DNA of 64,000 bases from Oscheius tipulae (Eukaryota; Nematoda; Chromadorea; Rhabditida; Rhabditidae), in NCBI GenBank assembly GCA_037178975.1, contig JASJZH010000003.1:6758001-6822000 (forward strand), given 5' to 3'. Below, one piece after another: positions 37,179-49,358 of the stretch (positions are counted from its first letter, which is position 1; every line of letters starts with the position of its first letter). Made by a program: the position numbers and the translations under genes. The notes beneath the pieces were generated by a model, which searched no databases, was not told the origin of the DNA, and saw only the letters and a list, made by a program, of their open reading frames with translations.

Positions 37179-40100
37179 GTTTACGACGAGATCCGAAGAG
37201 CCGCCGCACTCACGCAATCGCACCCTCATCTTCTGCCGCAACAGCCACGGCCGCCCGCCATGCCATGCGTCTGTCGGTCAGTTTGGGGACACAGTTCAAA
37301 TGCTGGGTAAACTTTTCAGCTGGTTATCTTACTTCTCACAGTCAGAACTCTCAGTCATCCCATTGACAACGGTCTAGTCGATTCTGAACTTATACACCGT
37401 CAGTTTCTTTTGTGTTAGGAAGAAAGAGATGCTTCAGAATGCATAGCCTCCAAGGCAGTCGACGTTGTTCTTCTTTTAGACGGTTCCGGATCCGTCGGAG
37501 ATGATACTTTCAGAAATCAGGTGAGTTAAAAGATTGAACAAGCATAAACGCGCATTAATGGCCATGTTTCTAGCACAAGCTTCCAAAATCTTGTAACTAC
37601 AAAATTTCCTGGGCGGTTTGGTGTCAATTTGAAGCTCCAAAGCTGAAAAATGCGATTGGATAAGTTCCACGGGCAGAGAGCTTCATCGGAGTGAATTAGA
37701 ATATTTATGCGGCGCCCAAGTTTCTGTTCAGCGCAGCGCCTACAGTTTCGGAAACTCGGCGATAAGATTTCAAAAGTGATTGTGAACTGTCAGGTTATCC
37801 AAATAGACTGTTAAAAGAGAACAAAACTGAAATCTTGGGGAGTAAATCATATTTTTCAGATAGCCTTTGCCATCCACCTCGCCCAACGACTTAATGTTTC
37901 GACAGATGGTTCTCATCTGTCTCTGATTCAGTTTGCCGAGTCCCCTCGTCTCGAGTTCTCTCTCAAGCAGCATACATCTCCTAATCAGGTAACTGAAACC
38001 TACTTTGAGTAACCTTCCCCTTTTCAGCTAGAATGGGCCATCCAGCGAGTAACCTACCAGTCCGGAGCCACAAATACGGGAGCTGCTTTGAGGTTCGCCA
38101 TGATGAAGGGATTCGAAGAGTCGAGAGGCGGAGACGTTCCCAAAGTGGTCATCGTTGTGACTGACGGACAGAGTCAGGACGAGGTAGCTGAAGCTGCCCA
38201 GCTCCTGAGAGATGCTCATGTGACTATCTTCGCGGTGGGAGTGACTAACTTGGTCAATGTGCATCAGCTTCATCAGGTGAGTCCGGAGGAACATGATTGC
38301 TCTCAACCGAAATCCAAGCAGAAACTGTCAAGGTGCAGAAGAGCATAGGCTGCCCTTGTTCCGGACGAACTTTTCCATCCATGTTTTCTTCTTGAGTTGC
38401 GGAGCCACTGCATAGCTGAAAATTATGTGAAATGGCTAGCAGTAGAACTTTGCAAAGACTTAACCTTGACAGCCATCTAGCAGAGTAGTAGACGCAGAGT
38501 TCGTCGAATCCAATGTAGAGACTCCTCAATACTGCAATCAGACAGTAGGCTACTGTCAGAGGCGAAAGTAGAGGCATCTGTCCTTCTTTGTCAGCAGTGA
38601 AGCGCTGCTCCCAGTTGGCCACTTCTTCCAAGGAGAGACGATTGGTAGGCTATGAAGAGAAGTTGAAACACGGTAGTTGAAGAGTAGCTGCTACTGTAGT
38701 CAGGGAGTCTTGGAATAGCAGAGATGTTGTCGGAGATCGAGAAATCAAGAAGAGCTGTAGAAGAACGGGGACAACCAGAGGCACCCTGGCGTCGAAACAA
38801 TTACTAGCTAATGTCTGTATATAGAGAAAGAACACCATGCTCCCTAACATTTATTCCACGTCTAGGGGTTGTACTCGATGGGGAGGTTCTTGCGACGGAC
38901 CATGCCATCTCCTTGGAACCATTCGCGACGGAACTGCTTGGCAGCTCCATCCGGGGTGTTGGTCCACTCGATGGTGATGCGGTCGTTATTGGTGTCCTCC
39001 TGTCCGAAGGCGAAGGCGTCGCAGCTCACAGCCATCAGGGTAGCTTCCTTGGGGTCTAGGCATCCGCAGGCAGGATCCACTCCCAGACGCTTCATGTTCG
39101 TTGTCTTGATGGCCCAGCCGATGCGACGAGCAGAGGAGTTGACGATCTTGATGTGGTAGGTGTGCTTGTCGTCGTAGGGCGCGTTGAAGACGATCTTCGA
39201 AGCGGGCTGGGTAGCGATGTCTCCGGGAGGAACCGTGGCCATGGTGATCCGCTATGACTTTCTCTGGCGATTCCTCGCCTTTTATAGTTTACTTTGGAGC
39301 AATTAGGTGTCTTTTTCTCCAAAAGTTTCGTTGTTTTAGGGAGAAGTTTCCAAATTGCTTGTTCTGGTAATTGGAAGAACCTTGAAAAAAAAGTTACTGT
39401 TTGAAGGCAATTAGAGTCGCTTTCAAAACGAAGATAGTGGGAGCTACTAGATGAACAAGACAGTGACAGGAACAGATTCACAGCCTCCTTTCAGATAGCT
39501 GGCAACCCTGTCCGAGTTTTGACAGTCGAGGGATGGGACCAATTGGACGGTGTGCTGGCCGATTCTCTGACCTGGGACATGTGCAAGACTGAGTTTCGTC
39601 CAGGAACCCCTGAGGTCATTTGTGGTCCCGAGCGGATCGGTGTCCACGCGACTACGAAGAAGCCTTTCGACGGTTTCGTCTTTGTCATGGACCACTTCCA
39701 TGATGAGGACTGTCGAGCCGGCCCGGAACAGTTTGAAGATTCGCGCTCAATCGGATTGACTGTCCCGTTCAACAAGTGCAATGTTCACCGATATCGTTCT
39801 CTGAATCCGAGAGGGATCTACGTCGAAGTGACCGTCGTCTTCATGTTCCATTCAATGTAAGAGAGAGCCTGTATGAGAAACAGACCGAGTTCAGGTTCAT
39901 GACCAAGGTTGACCAGACAGTTAAGGTGCAATGCTTCTACATGGAGGCGGACAAGCATGTGACTGTCCCACTTTCTGTCAGGTACTCATACATTAAACCA
40001 AAACTGAAAGAACTACAGTATGATCACGACCCAGTTCCGTGAGCAGATGTACGAGATGCCTGTATGTTCCTACACACTCCGAAAGGGTAGTCCGGACGGG

Positions 40101-40836
40101 GAAGTGGTCAAGTACGCGACCCTTGGAGAGAGTGTCTATCATAGATGGGAATGTCTGGAGAAGAATGATCAGGACACCTTTGGAATGCTCGTTCATTCCT
40201 GCTACGTGGATAACGGGCATGGGGATGAAGTTGAGGTTATTTTGGAGGGAGAAAGAGAGACAATCAAGAGTTCAGATCTTGACAGAGAAGGGTTGCGGGG
40301 TGGATGCTGTTCTTCTGTCTACGCCGGACTATGCCCCTTCGTTGAGACTAGCCTACAAGCCTTATCACGTTTTCAAGTATGCTGATCGGCCAGTTCTTCA
40401 GTTCCAGTGTCAGGTAGAGTGAGAGACATAGAGACAGAGAGATAGCGAAGCAGAGCGCCAAGAAGACTCAAATTTTAGGTAACCCTCTGTGTCAAATTTG
40501 ACGGTGGCTGCGAAGGAGTAACTCCTCCTAAAGATTGTCCCCACCTCGCAGGCGAGGATGGACACCATCACCACCACGAGCACAATCGTCTTCGAAAAAT
40601 AAGAGGGGTCGGCACAATGGACGTCTTTTCTGGTGCCATGACCGTTGTCGACCAGCCTCTACCCAATTGTTCAGAGGTATTGTCTCTAGAAGTAATAGAA
40701 AGTGTATTGTATTCAGGTTCGTATCCTAGACCAATGGCTCATTTTGACCTTCACAGTGGGCAACCTAATCATATCCGTACTCACAGTAATTCTTTGGATA
40801 GCAGTTTTGAGGAGACGGAGGAAAGAGCAGCCATAG
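37179..40836 (+). CDS. cut-6: vWA plus zona pellucida domain cuticlin (CUT-6-like)
   Basis: Clear exons: 37419-37520, 37861-37989, 38028-38276, 39495-39856, 39895-39981, 40019-40235, 40276-40413, 40479-40676 and 40717-40836; 37179-37307 is probable. The vWA domain has the MIDAS motif DGSGS ([14 protein letters not shown]) and ends in exon 39495 ([20 protein letters not shown]). The ZP domain follows with its spaced cysteines ([62 protein letters not shown]), a furin-like RLRKIR, a transmembrane span ([20 protein letters not shown]) and RRRRK. CUT-6 is the C. elegans cuticlin with this domain order and forms part of the cuticle. The 5' end and signal peptide are unresolved. The 1.2-kb intron inside the vWA domain contains MSP copy 3. 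The intron at 39857-39894 is only 38 nt. Confidence 0.88.
37595..37740. repeat. dispersed repeat, copy 3 (cuticlin intron)
   Basis: GGGCGGTTTGGTGTCAATTT, GAAGCTCC, GGGCAGAGAGCTTCATC and TGCGGCGCCCAAG occur in the same order as in the copy at 5475-5585, with an added stretch in the middle. Confidence 0.5.
38862..39242 (-). CDS. msp: major sperm protein, copy 3, nested in a cuticlin intron
   Basis: Intronless, 126 codons, identical in protein to copies 1 and 2. It lies inside the cuticlin intron 38277-39494 on the opposite strand. The 3' flank matches the other copies only as far as the AATAAA region (about 38825) and then diverges. The 5' flank matches copy 2 for about 200 bases (39243-39455) and also matches the relic at 1842-1955. 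Confidence 0.96.
   Translation of the reverse strand: MATVPPGDIATQPASKIVFNAPYDDKHTYHIKIVNSSARRIGWAIKTTNMKRLGVDPACGCLDPKEATLMAVSCDAFAFGQEDTNNDRITIEWTNTPDGAAKQFRREWFQGDGMVRRKNLPIEYNP
39243..39328 (-). promoter_or_regulatory. MSP copy 3 core promoter
   Basis: Read on the minus strand: AAACTTTTG (39320-39328), CCTAATTG (39300-39307) and TATAAAA (39280-39286), then the ATG at 39242. Confidence 0.55.
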
Positions 40837-40870
40837 ACATATTTATTCTAGTTTCCGTAATAAATATTAT

Positions 40871-41944
40871 TTATTCTTTCTTCTTTTCTTCGCTCACTGG
40901 AACCTCTTCTTCATAGTCATCTTCCTCGTATCCAAAGCTCTTCTCGGCCAGGTACCTGTAACATTTGAGAGAGGCGGAGAGACAGGACTGACCATCCGAA
41001 GAGAGGTGCAAGCCAGTAGACGATCAAGTGACCGAGGTGACTGACTCCCAGACAGTTGAACGTACAGGCCCAGGCTACTATTGGATTTGCGTACATGCCG
41101 GTGTAGGTGATCCCTGGAAGAGACAATCACCATGTATAGAGACAGCGATACAAAGAGACATGTGAACTTGCCTAGTGCACAGACGAATCCACTGAACACA
41201 GATCCTGCGATCGAACCGGACCACGACTCTCCGAACTGTTCGCCGGACCACTTCTCAAACCATTTGGCAACAAAAGTTGCTAATCCTTCTACCAAACAAC
41301 CCACTGTTAAGGCTACCTGAACTCCGTAGAAAACAAGACCTGGACTTACTTACTGTGAGATCAGAAGTGCAGAGCTCGTCGTCTTCTAGAAGTTCAGTGT
41401 GTTTTGGATGGACTTCGAAGGTCCAAAAGAAACGGGCAAGGTGGAAAGACAGGAAGGCTGCTGCCATTTGGACTAGGAAGACGTAGAGGGCTCGACGGAG
41501 AGCTTTCCCTTTCCGGTAACAAGCAGTTACCAAAGGACAGGGATTGGCTACAGCGTCTCGCATCAGACAACAGTTGGCAATTTCTATTACCTAGACTCTA
41601 TGGATTTAGGCTGAGAAGAACTCACTGTGATTTCAATGAACACTCCCCAGATACCGTAGGCGTCCATGACTGTTCCGACATCGAACATCGGAGTGCATAT
41701 TTGGAGGGTACCGACGAACTTAAAACGGTCTCTCTGTTTCTCTATCCCTATGTCTCTACAACTCTCTATCTTTCTCTGTCTTTCTGTAAAAAAAAACAAG
41801 ACTAGATCTTTGTTGACGTACCTCCAGAAGAAGCTGCGTCCTCAGCAGCTTTGGTGGAAAGATAGCCATGATAAGAAATCGAAGAATTTCGCAGACAGCG
41901 AACACAAATCCATAGAAAATCAAGGAAGCTACCCAAATACGCAT
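40871..41944 (-). CDS. unorthodox aquaporin (AQP11/12-like)
   Basis: The ATG at 41944 lies 13 nt behind a CTATTAG acceptor. Coding exons run 41821-41944, about 41633-41708, 41355-41570, 41172-41315, 40995-41116 and 40871-40955. Hydrophobic spans alternate as expected for a six-helix channel. The first pore motif is Asn-Pro-Cys (RDAVANPCPL) rather than NPA, the hallmark of the AQP11 subfamily. The second is Asn-Pro-Ile (GMYANPIVAWA), also non-canonical. These channels mostly sit in intracellular membranes and pass water or small solutes. The C terminus is acidic, then Lys-rich (EEDDYEEEVPVSEEKKKE). One intron has a GC donor (41171). The start is 258 nt downstream of the beta-adaptin stop on the same strand, which fits operon spacing. 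Confidence 0.87.
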
Positions 41945-42201
41945 TTTGAAGTTGTCCTAATAGTTGAATCGAATACGAAGTTATCTTATCTCTCCGTCTC
42001 GAGCAGAAACTGATCCAGAGAGTGCGTGAGGACGACTTTACAGCAGGGACAAACACCTGCCAAGAGACTCAGACACAGAGCCGGGTCGAATGCAAACAAT
42101 GAGTATAAATATATAATTTATTATGGAAGACATATAATTACAATAAATATTTCACACAACCATTGGAATTCACTTATTTTGTTGAGACTGTGCAAGCGGG
42201 T

Positions 42202-45200
42202 TTAGCTGGCTAGGATGAGGGTGAACATCTCGTTGACATTGCTAATGGCCACGGTGTGACGAGACTTCAACGAGAGCTGAAAATTAAAATTGAATGAGGG
42301 GACTGAGCAAAAACTGACCGTAAGATTATTGGAGCCCTGGTGGATCTTAAGCTCGCTCAGGACGTAAATGTCATTGGTATACTTGATCGAATGGTAGAGC
42401 AGCTCCTGTCCTTCGACACTTCTTCTGGCCACGGTCATCACGTTGTTCTGCTGCAGTTTGCTACAGATCGCATCTGAAAATTAAAGAGTTGATACTGATG
42501 AACTAAACAAATACTCTTAACCGTCTCTTGTGCCCCTCGAGGAAAAAGCATAAGGAGACAAAGGGATCGAGCGACAGAGAGAGGTAGACAAGGCTAGAAA
42601 GATAGTCTTCCCAGCGACTAGTCAAAAAGAATTATTTGTTTGCTCAGAGTTATGGGGATGACTAAGCATGGAATTGAGCCTGATACTTTCTTCTCAGGAG
42701 GCATTTGTTCTCTTCTCATCATTCCTGACCGTCTTAGAACCCCAGGAATTCGCGACTATTCCCCAAAAAGCATTCCACAATACGTCATCCCATTATCTCT
42801 CACCCACGCCACACTATTTCAGGAAGTCCCAACAGCTGTAAAATACTCACCAGCGTTCAGTCCCTGCGGGTTCTGAATCGTGAACTGGAGCTCGTTCTGT
42901 TCGGGAATCTCCTTCCACATATCCAGGAATTCCCTCTTTTCCATCTGTCCCTTGTCACTGAAGTAGATAAGCAGCGGGACGACGGTGGCGAAGTAGAAGA
43001 CATCGATGTTGTTTTTGATGGCCACCTGAAAGACAGAACTCTTAGCTTTTTCCTAAATACTTTATCCCATTACTCTGCTCTTATCAATCGCGGCTCAGGC
43101 ATTCCCTATCAGTCTCGACCAAAGCTATGGGACAAGAGTGCTGCAAACTCGACGACGGAATCGATGACCCCGAGGTTTTTCTATTTTTGTTTACTTCGTA
43201 CTGACAGAGAGTTCAGAATCCCAAGAACGTGGTGAGATTTTTCATGGTCGGTACAGGAGGAGCTGGAAAGACGACAGTAGTAAGGCAGTTAAAGTGTCTT
43301 TGTAAGGAATCTTCCAAAGATTACAAGGCGAGTCCCTGTCTCTTTCTCTTCCTGGGCCTAACCTTTTCCTTTCAGGCCTTCGACTCCAACTGGGGTCTGA
43401 TTGACTCTGAAAACATTTTCAGCCGTCTGGAACTGAACCAATTCAAACGAAGGATCAAATTCAACATTCTGACTGCCATCTACAATCTAATCGAGGTGTG
43501 ACTCTCCCACAACCTTGAAAAATGCTCAATCTTTCAGCAAACACACGAATGGCGACAGCCAATCTCTGTCCCGGAAAGTGTCAGTCGAATCAAAGACGCT
43601 AAAGAAGATTTGGACGTGGAGATCCAGAGAGGAGCAACAGATATCAGTGTCGATGACACACTAGCCATGGATATTATTCGAATTTTAGATGACGAAGCGG
43701 TAAGTCAATCTTTTTATCTATAAAGACCTGAGCCCTTAGATCAAAAAGTCTCTGGGACGAAGTCACCAGATGAGCAGCGACTACCGTCTGGAAGACGGAA
43801 CCTTGCACTTTTTGACAGACGACAACATCTCGAGAATCTTCGACAAGAAAGAGGAGCTGACTTGTGAAGACATTGTACATTCGCGCTATCCTACCACGGA
43901 CATTCAAGATTTCCGGTTCGGTATCAAGAAGATGAAGATGCAAATCCATGACATGGGAGGACAGGCTTCGGAACTTGTGAGTACCCTTTAGAATGTGAGA
44001 AGAACCTTCAAATTTTCCTAGCATGTTTGGTATCATTTTGAATAACTTTCAAGGGTCGTGAGCCTCCTCAGAACAAAAAAATATTCGGCGCGGCGCTTAA
44101 AATGAAATGCATCAGTGACCGCGCCACTGAAGATGTCTTTCAGAAAAAGCTCCCAGAATTCATCCAGCAATGGGTTAGGACAACAAGTGATGGGAGTGAA
44201 AACTTTCTTCTCTTTGTCACCTCTATGGCCGACTTCAATTTGATCGACGAGAACAATTCGAATTTCACCGCAATGGATCGAAGTGTCCGAGTCCTCGATG
44301 TGAGATCTCTTCGGAAAACTTGAGAACAGAATTTACAGATTGTTCTAGGGATGCAAGCAGTTCACGAATGTGGCGTGATGATCTTTTTCAACAAACAGGA
44401 CCGTTTCGATTTTGTCTGTCAAGAACTTCTAAAGACAGAAGAGGGTCGAAAGGAGATCCTAAAGTATCTTGGAGCGGATATGGACAATGGTGAGAGTCTT
44501 TTTCTACTCGTTTTTTGACCCGCTTACAGGGAAGAAAGACCGAGTCATGAAGGGTACAATCGAGGAAAAGCATCTCCACGGTGCTGTGGCAAAGAAGTTT
44601 ATGAAGGTCATCAAGCCAAAGAGGAAAATTGACGGGAGCAAAGGCGTCTACTACCGCTTTACTCAGGCCACAGACCAAAAAGTGATGAAACTGATCTTCG
44701 ATGCCATTGACATGGAGTCGATTAACAATGTCTTTAACAATATCGACAAGTTGTGAAATGAAGTTTGTCTGTCACAGTCTCTCAATCACTCTCACTCTCT
44801 AACTTCCCGGTTGCTAGGTTTGTAGCTGCTTTAAAAGAACCCAGTGAAAAAGAACTAACCTGCAGATTAGTGAGAGGTTCCATGCGCTGAACTTGCTGCA
44901 TATTTGTGACACAGATGACGGAGGCGGTGACACTCTGTCCGGGCTGGATCGGGGTAGAGATGGACATCTGTTCGGAGACGGACAGACCGAAAGAGTTCTT
45001 GTTTAGCTGGACAGCAAAGTCGGACATCGGTTGCATGGCCTAAACTCCGTTTATTTGTTAAACTTCGAAAGAGCCTACTTTGTTTGTAATGGTCATTTCC
45101 ATGTGGATGTTGGCGCCACGACGGTACCAGGTTCCTTCCAGTTGGAGTCCTTTGGAGCGAGAAGCATCTAGCCAGAGCTGACGAGGCGGAACGTAGCCCT

Positions 45201-48200
45201 GCCCACCGCCCACGGACAGTCCAGTGCCGAAAATGTCGCCGAGACCGCCCAGACCGGGAACAGAAGGAGCAGTGGTGGCTGGACCTCCGAGTCCCAGTGC
45301 GGCAAGAGGGTCAGCAACTGGAGCTGCTGGACCAGAGCTTGTAGTTTTTCCGAGACCGAGTAGGTCGTCAAGTCCGCCTCCGAATGAGGATCCAGCTGTT
45401 CCGGAAGAGACAGGAACGGGAGGAGCATTGAGATCGAGAGACAGGAGGTCGGCAATGACGTTGTCCTGGGAGGGAATGACAGTCGGCTGGCCTGAGGACG
45501 ATGAGGACTGGGCACCGGCATTTGGAATGTCGACGACTGGATGACCACTAAAAGAGAATTATTTGTGATTAAGATAGGAAGACGGAGACAGTGAGCCGGA
45601 AAGACAGAAAGAGGTGAGACAAAAAGACTGAGAGACACAGAGACAGACTTACTTGGCAGAGCTGGTTCCCTGACGAAGTGGCTGACGGGCAGTGTCGATA
45701 AAGGCAGAAGGCGGCTTGTGGTAGACCGAGGCGAGACTTCCAATATGACAGACGAGCTGGTCGAGCAGAGATGGCTCCAGAAGATCAGTCTCCTCGGAAA
45801 TGAGAGGCTTCTCGGCAAGGACGACCTGCTTGGCTGCGGCCGGATCGGCAGATAGAAGACGCCAATAGATGTATCCACGATCACGAAGATCCGGATTGTC
45901 GCTGTCCTGAGTGGCGAGACTGAGAACCCGCTGGACGAGCTGTTGCGTGTCGGCCGGTCGCTTGAGGAACAGCTTGACCACAGCCGTCAGCAGCTGCAGC
46001 TGGACTTGGGTGTTCTCGTCGTGGAATCCATCGACGAAGCTCTCGAGCAGCTCATCCGCATTGTCAATGCGCTCGGCATACTCTCCCACGATCCAGATCA
46101 TCGATGCACGGGCTTCTGGCTCATCCAATGTGTCCAGATTCTCGCAGAGAGTCGAGATGATGCTCTCGTACCTATTGGGATATTTGCGGAAGATGTCCTT
46201 GATAACGACGACGGCCTCCTGCACGACGTAGTTGACCTTGGTCTGGATCAGCTCCAGAAGAGTGGCTACACAGCGTTCACTGCTCTCTTCTACCTAGAAA
46301 AGATAAATTACTGCGAGAAATAAACTTTTTGTTCACGCAGAATCCGAACCCAGGTCATTCAAAACCATGGACGCGCCTTTAGACCACTCGGCCAATTGGA
46401 AAAGTTTGCGGCGAGTTTTAGGCTGTATTGAGATGGCGCGCTCCGTTTCTAGCAGTTTCGACTTTTTTGGATCAATCAATTCTTTCATTTCCTCAAAGAA
46501 GAAAATAGACAGGAACAAACCTTGATGGCACAGCGTCCTATGGCGCGGACGGCCTTCCTCACGAAATCCACATCGACCTCGGTGGCATATTCTTTCAGCT
46601 CACTGAGAACCTGGGCAATGTTGCTCTGCTGGGCAAGACGGATCATTATGTCCAGCTTCTCCATTTTTACGTAAATCGGGTCGTTGTACTTGACGAAGAA
46701 GACCTTCATCTCCTGCTTCAAAATGTCCGGTCTCTTCTGGACGATGAGGTTGATGTTACGCAGAGCCACGTACTGGATTTCAGGTTCGGCCGACAGGAGA
46801 GTCACCTGTATTGTCATTGTTTTGAAACTAGAGTGAGTCTTACCATAGGCGGAGCAAGCTTCTTTGTCAGCTGTGCGATAAAGTCGGAGTCGTAGGGCAG
46901 GAGATCGACGAGTTTCATCAGAACTTTGACCGTCGAGAGGACAACGGCCGCATTGGCATGAGCCAGACGGGGAGAGATACGTTCACAAATGTTCTGGGCT
47001 TCGCGTTCGTCACGGGGCTTGTACTCGGCCAGGGCGTCCAAGATGAATACCTGGAATGACAGAATGAGTCACTGTCACACCCTGTCAAGCCAAACATACC
47101 TGTCCCCATTCGGTGCACTCGTTCAGAGCCGTCAGAAGCTTGTTGACCATTTGACTGTTGACCTCAATGATCGGACGCTGTTCGTTGATTTCGGAGAGCG
47201 CGGCGACGGCATTGGCCACAACCATCGGATTGGCGTCGGAGAGGAGATCACTCAACAGCTCGGCAAAGCCTTGTTCCTCCACAAGAGTCGGATTCATGTC
47301 GTAGAGCTTGGCCACACAGACGGCTGCCGTCTTCCTGACGTAGGGATCCTCGTCCTTCATGCACTTGCGCAGCGGCTCACACAGATACTCGGTGATCTTC
47401 TCCACACGAATGCAGCCCATAGTGCGGACGGCCAGAGCTCGGATGAGGGGGTTCGGGTCTTCACAATCCTAAAAATGTTAAATCTTCGAGGAGTTATTAC
47501 TATCTCATCTTTGTTCTCCTATCTCTGTCCCTTACCAGAGGGGTCTGTCCTTTAATCTCTGACTTTCTCTCCTGTCAGTCACTTGTACTGTACCTTACAC
47601 TACTGATGTACCGTGACTCTTACCCAGCTGCTCCTTGACTGAGAGCTGTTTGTTCAACTACCACGTACGCACTGTTTTGTCCTCGACTATGTATTATCCC
47701 TCTACAACACTTTCAGCATTGGGCCCTATTGCACAGTCGCTATCAACTCTTGCCTTCAATCTGTATTCCTGTTGTTCCTACTGTACTACTCATCTGACAG
47801 AGCCATCGTCTGACTATGCCTTTCTGTCTTCCTCAACTGTTCCCCATTGTCTACTTCTCTTGTACAGCCACTACCCTTTATCCATTCTTTGAGAGGAAAA
47901 ATGAATACAAAGGACTCACTTTTACAAAGGTGTTCACCGCCATGATGGCTAGATCCGGTTGACTTTTGGCGTAGTTCATCAGATAGAGGTAGACGAGCTT
48001 CTTGAGTTCTACATTGTCCGTCTGCATGCAGTTTACGACATCGGGAAACAGTGCACTGCAAATGGGAATTCAGTTTTTCGGCTCGGGGTGAAACTACGAA
48101 CCTGACATCTTTGCCTACAGTCATGCTGGCGATGACCTTCTTGACAGCTTCTCGTTTCTTCTCTTTCTTGTCCGAGTTGAGCTCCGTCTTCAGCTCGAAG

Positions 48201-48281
48201 ATTTCTCCTGCAATTCGTTTGCATGAAATTCGCAGTTGGCTTACCTTTCTTCGTCGTCGAGAAATACTTGCTGTCGCTCAT
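42202..48281 (-). CDS. apb-1: AP-1/AP-2 complex beta subunit (beta-adaptin)
   Basis: Starts [13 protein letters not shown] and follows human AP1B1/AP2B1 almost block for block: [110 protein letters not shown] and [20 protein letters not shown]. This is the HEAT-repeat trunk. A Gly/Pro/Ala-rich hinge (about 45170-45545) and a C-terminal ear ([20 protein letters not shown], then [20 protein letters not shown]) follow. The protein links clathrin to cargo at the trans-Golgi and plasma membrane; C. elegans has a single beta subunit shared by AP-1 and AP-2. Intron 43026-44859 contains a whole G-alpha gene on the opposite strand. Another intron holds a tRNA-like relic, and a 430-nt pyrimidine-rich intron lies at 47472-47920. 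Confidence 0.96.
43127..44756 (+). CDS. divergent heterotrimeric G protein alpha subunit, nested in the beta-adaptin gene
   Basis: About eight exons, starting at ATG 43127 ([11 protein letters not shown]: Gly2 and Cys5/Cys6 are likely acylation sites). The family motifs are recognisable but altered. The P loop is GTGGAGKTT instead of GAGESGKST. Switch I is RYPTTDI, with the catalytic Arg and Thr kept. Switch II is DMGGQ instead of DVGGQ. The base-binding motif is FFNKQDRF, and the C-terminal TCAT loop is TQAT. The end is [10 protein letters not shown]. It is of normal length, so it is probably a working, fast-evolving subunit like the C. elegans chemosensory GPA proteins. One intron has a GC donor (43328) and another carries a dispersed repeat. 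The whole gene lies in one beta-adaptin intron. Confidence 0.88.
44018..44105. repeat. dispersed repeat, copy 4 (G-alpha intron)
   Basis: CTAGCATGTTTGGTATCATT, AACTTTCAAGGGTCGTGAGC and TTCGGCGCGGCGCTTAAAA match the copy at 5475-5585 in order and spacing. Confidence 0.55.
46331..46399 (-). repeat. degenerate tRNA(Ser/Leu)-like sequence
   Basis: Read on the minus strand, TGGCCGAGTGG is a perfect A box and GGTTCGGATTC a near-perfect B box, correctly spaced, with TCTAAAGGCGC between them as in tRNA-Ser or tRNA-Leu. The acceptor stem does not pair and there is no long variable arm, so it is a tRNA pseudogene or the head of a tRNA-derived SINE. It lies in a beta-adaptin intron. Confidence 0.55.
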
Positions 48282-49358
48282 GGCTCTGTAGTGACTGAGG
48301 ACGCTTTCTAATTACAAGCACAAGATGACACGTCAAGTCCTGTCAAAGTCTTGGAATTAGTGAAACAAAGCGAACAAGTTTGAATTGGAAAAGAATAAAG
48401 AGTTGACTTTTCAGGAAAAGTCCACGCTATTCTTTCCCAAAAAGACTGGAGAGTTCAGATGAGAAAAGGGACAGAGTTTTGTCTGAAAGTATGACAGCTC
48501 ACGAATACGTATTTAGATAATTCAAAGACTTTGTCAAGGTAGTCAAGTGATAAGGCCCCGTGTGTGTGTGAAAAAGAATGGTCAAAGAGATGCGTGAAAG
48601 GTATGTCAACTTTTCTGTATGTGAGAGAGAGAGAGAGAGAGAGCATTGAACAAACTGAACTCTTACAAGACACCTTCTAACTTCCTGTCGAGAGGACAGA
48701 ATATTCACTGGCTGGACAAGCTTCAGCTACAGCCAATATGGTAAGAGCACAAAGGAAATCTCTTGAAATTGACTCACCAGCTGATACAAAAAAATGACCT
48801 CGGAGGAAAAATCAAATCCGGGGGAAGAACAATTATCAAAAGGCGAGGACCATAAAAGCACGAGTTCTCTCAGTTGCGTCGCTTGCAGTATTTTGAATAA
48901 CTCTTGCTCAGAAAGTGGGTCGACCAACGAGAGAAAAGGAACAAAATGTATGTTTAGGGGAAGAAAACCCTTTACTGTTTAATTTTCATAAAACCTAAAA
49001 GATAGGTAAACGTCTTCCGAAGCGAGAAGAAAGAGAATACCGAGCCGGCTTAATATTGACGAAAAATTGGCCCGAAAGTCCAACACTGCCCTTATTCTCA
49101 CCCCGTGCACCCAATATGCGCCAGCAACCCAGATGGCGCGCATTCTGAGTACAATGTTGCTTGCTTCAAATCGTGGTCAATTTTATAGTTCTTGTTCTTT
49201 TTCTCACTAGAAATCTTGGCTCATTACTGCATTTCCATCAAAAAGTAGTTGCCGACATGGTCCTAGACAACAAAAGAATCATAATAACTACCTGTTACCC
49301 GTCTTAAACCTTCATTCCAATTGAATATCGGTAATTTGTACTTTACAGAGAACCAATC
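48282..49358. other. divergent region between beta-adaptin and SMARCE1
   Basis: It contains a (GA)n run near 48627 and the promoters of the two flanking genes. Open frames at 48727-48982 exist on both strands; the minus one (DPLSEQELFKILQATQLREL) looks protein-like but has no splice or start support. No gene is called. Confidence 0.45.

Noticed and set aside
39495-40450. Separate vWA and ZP genes split at the MSP copy 3 locus
   Set aside because: The vWA domain itself continues across the intron (VNVHQLHQ joins [17 protein letters not shown]), so it is one gene.
47490-47900. A gene in the pyrimidine-rich beta-adaptin intron
   Set aside because: The frames consist of Ser/Leu/Tyr from CT-rich sequence; similar CT-rich stretches occur near 6580, 9400 and 26640 with no coding potential.
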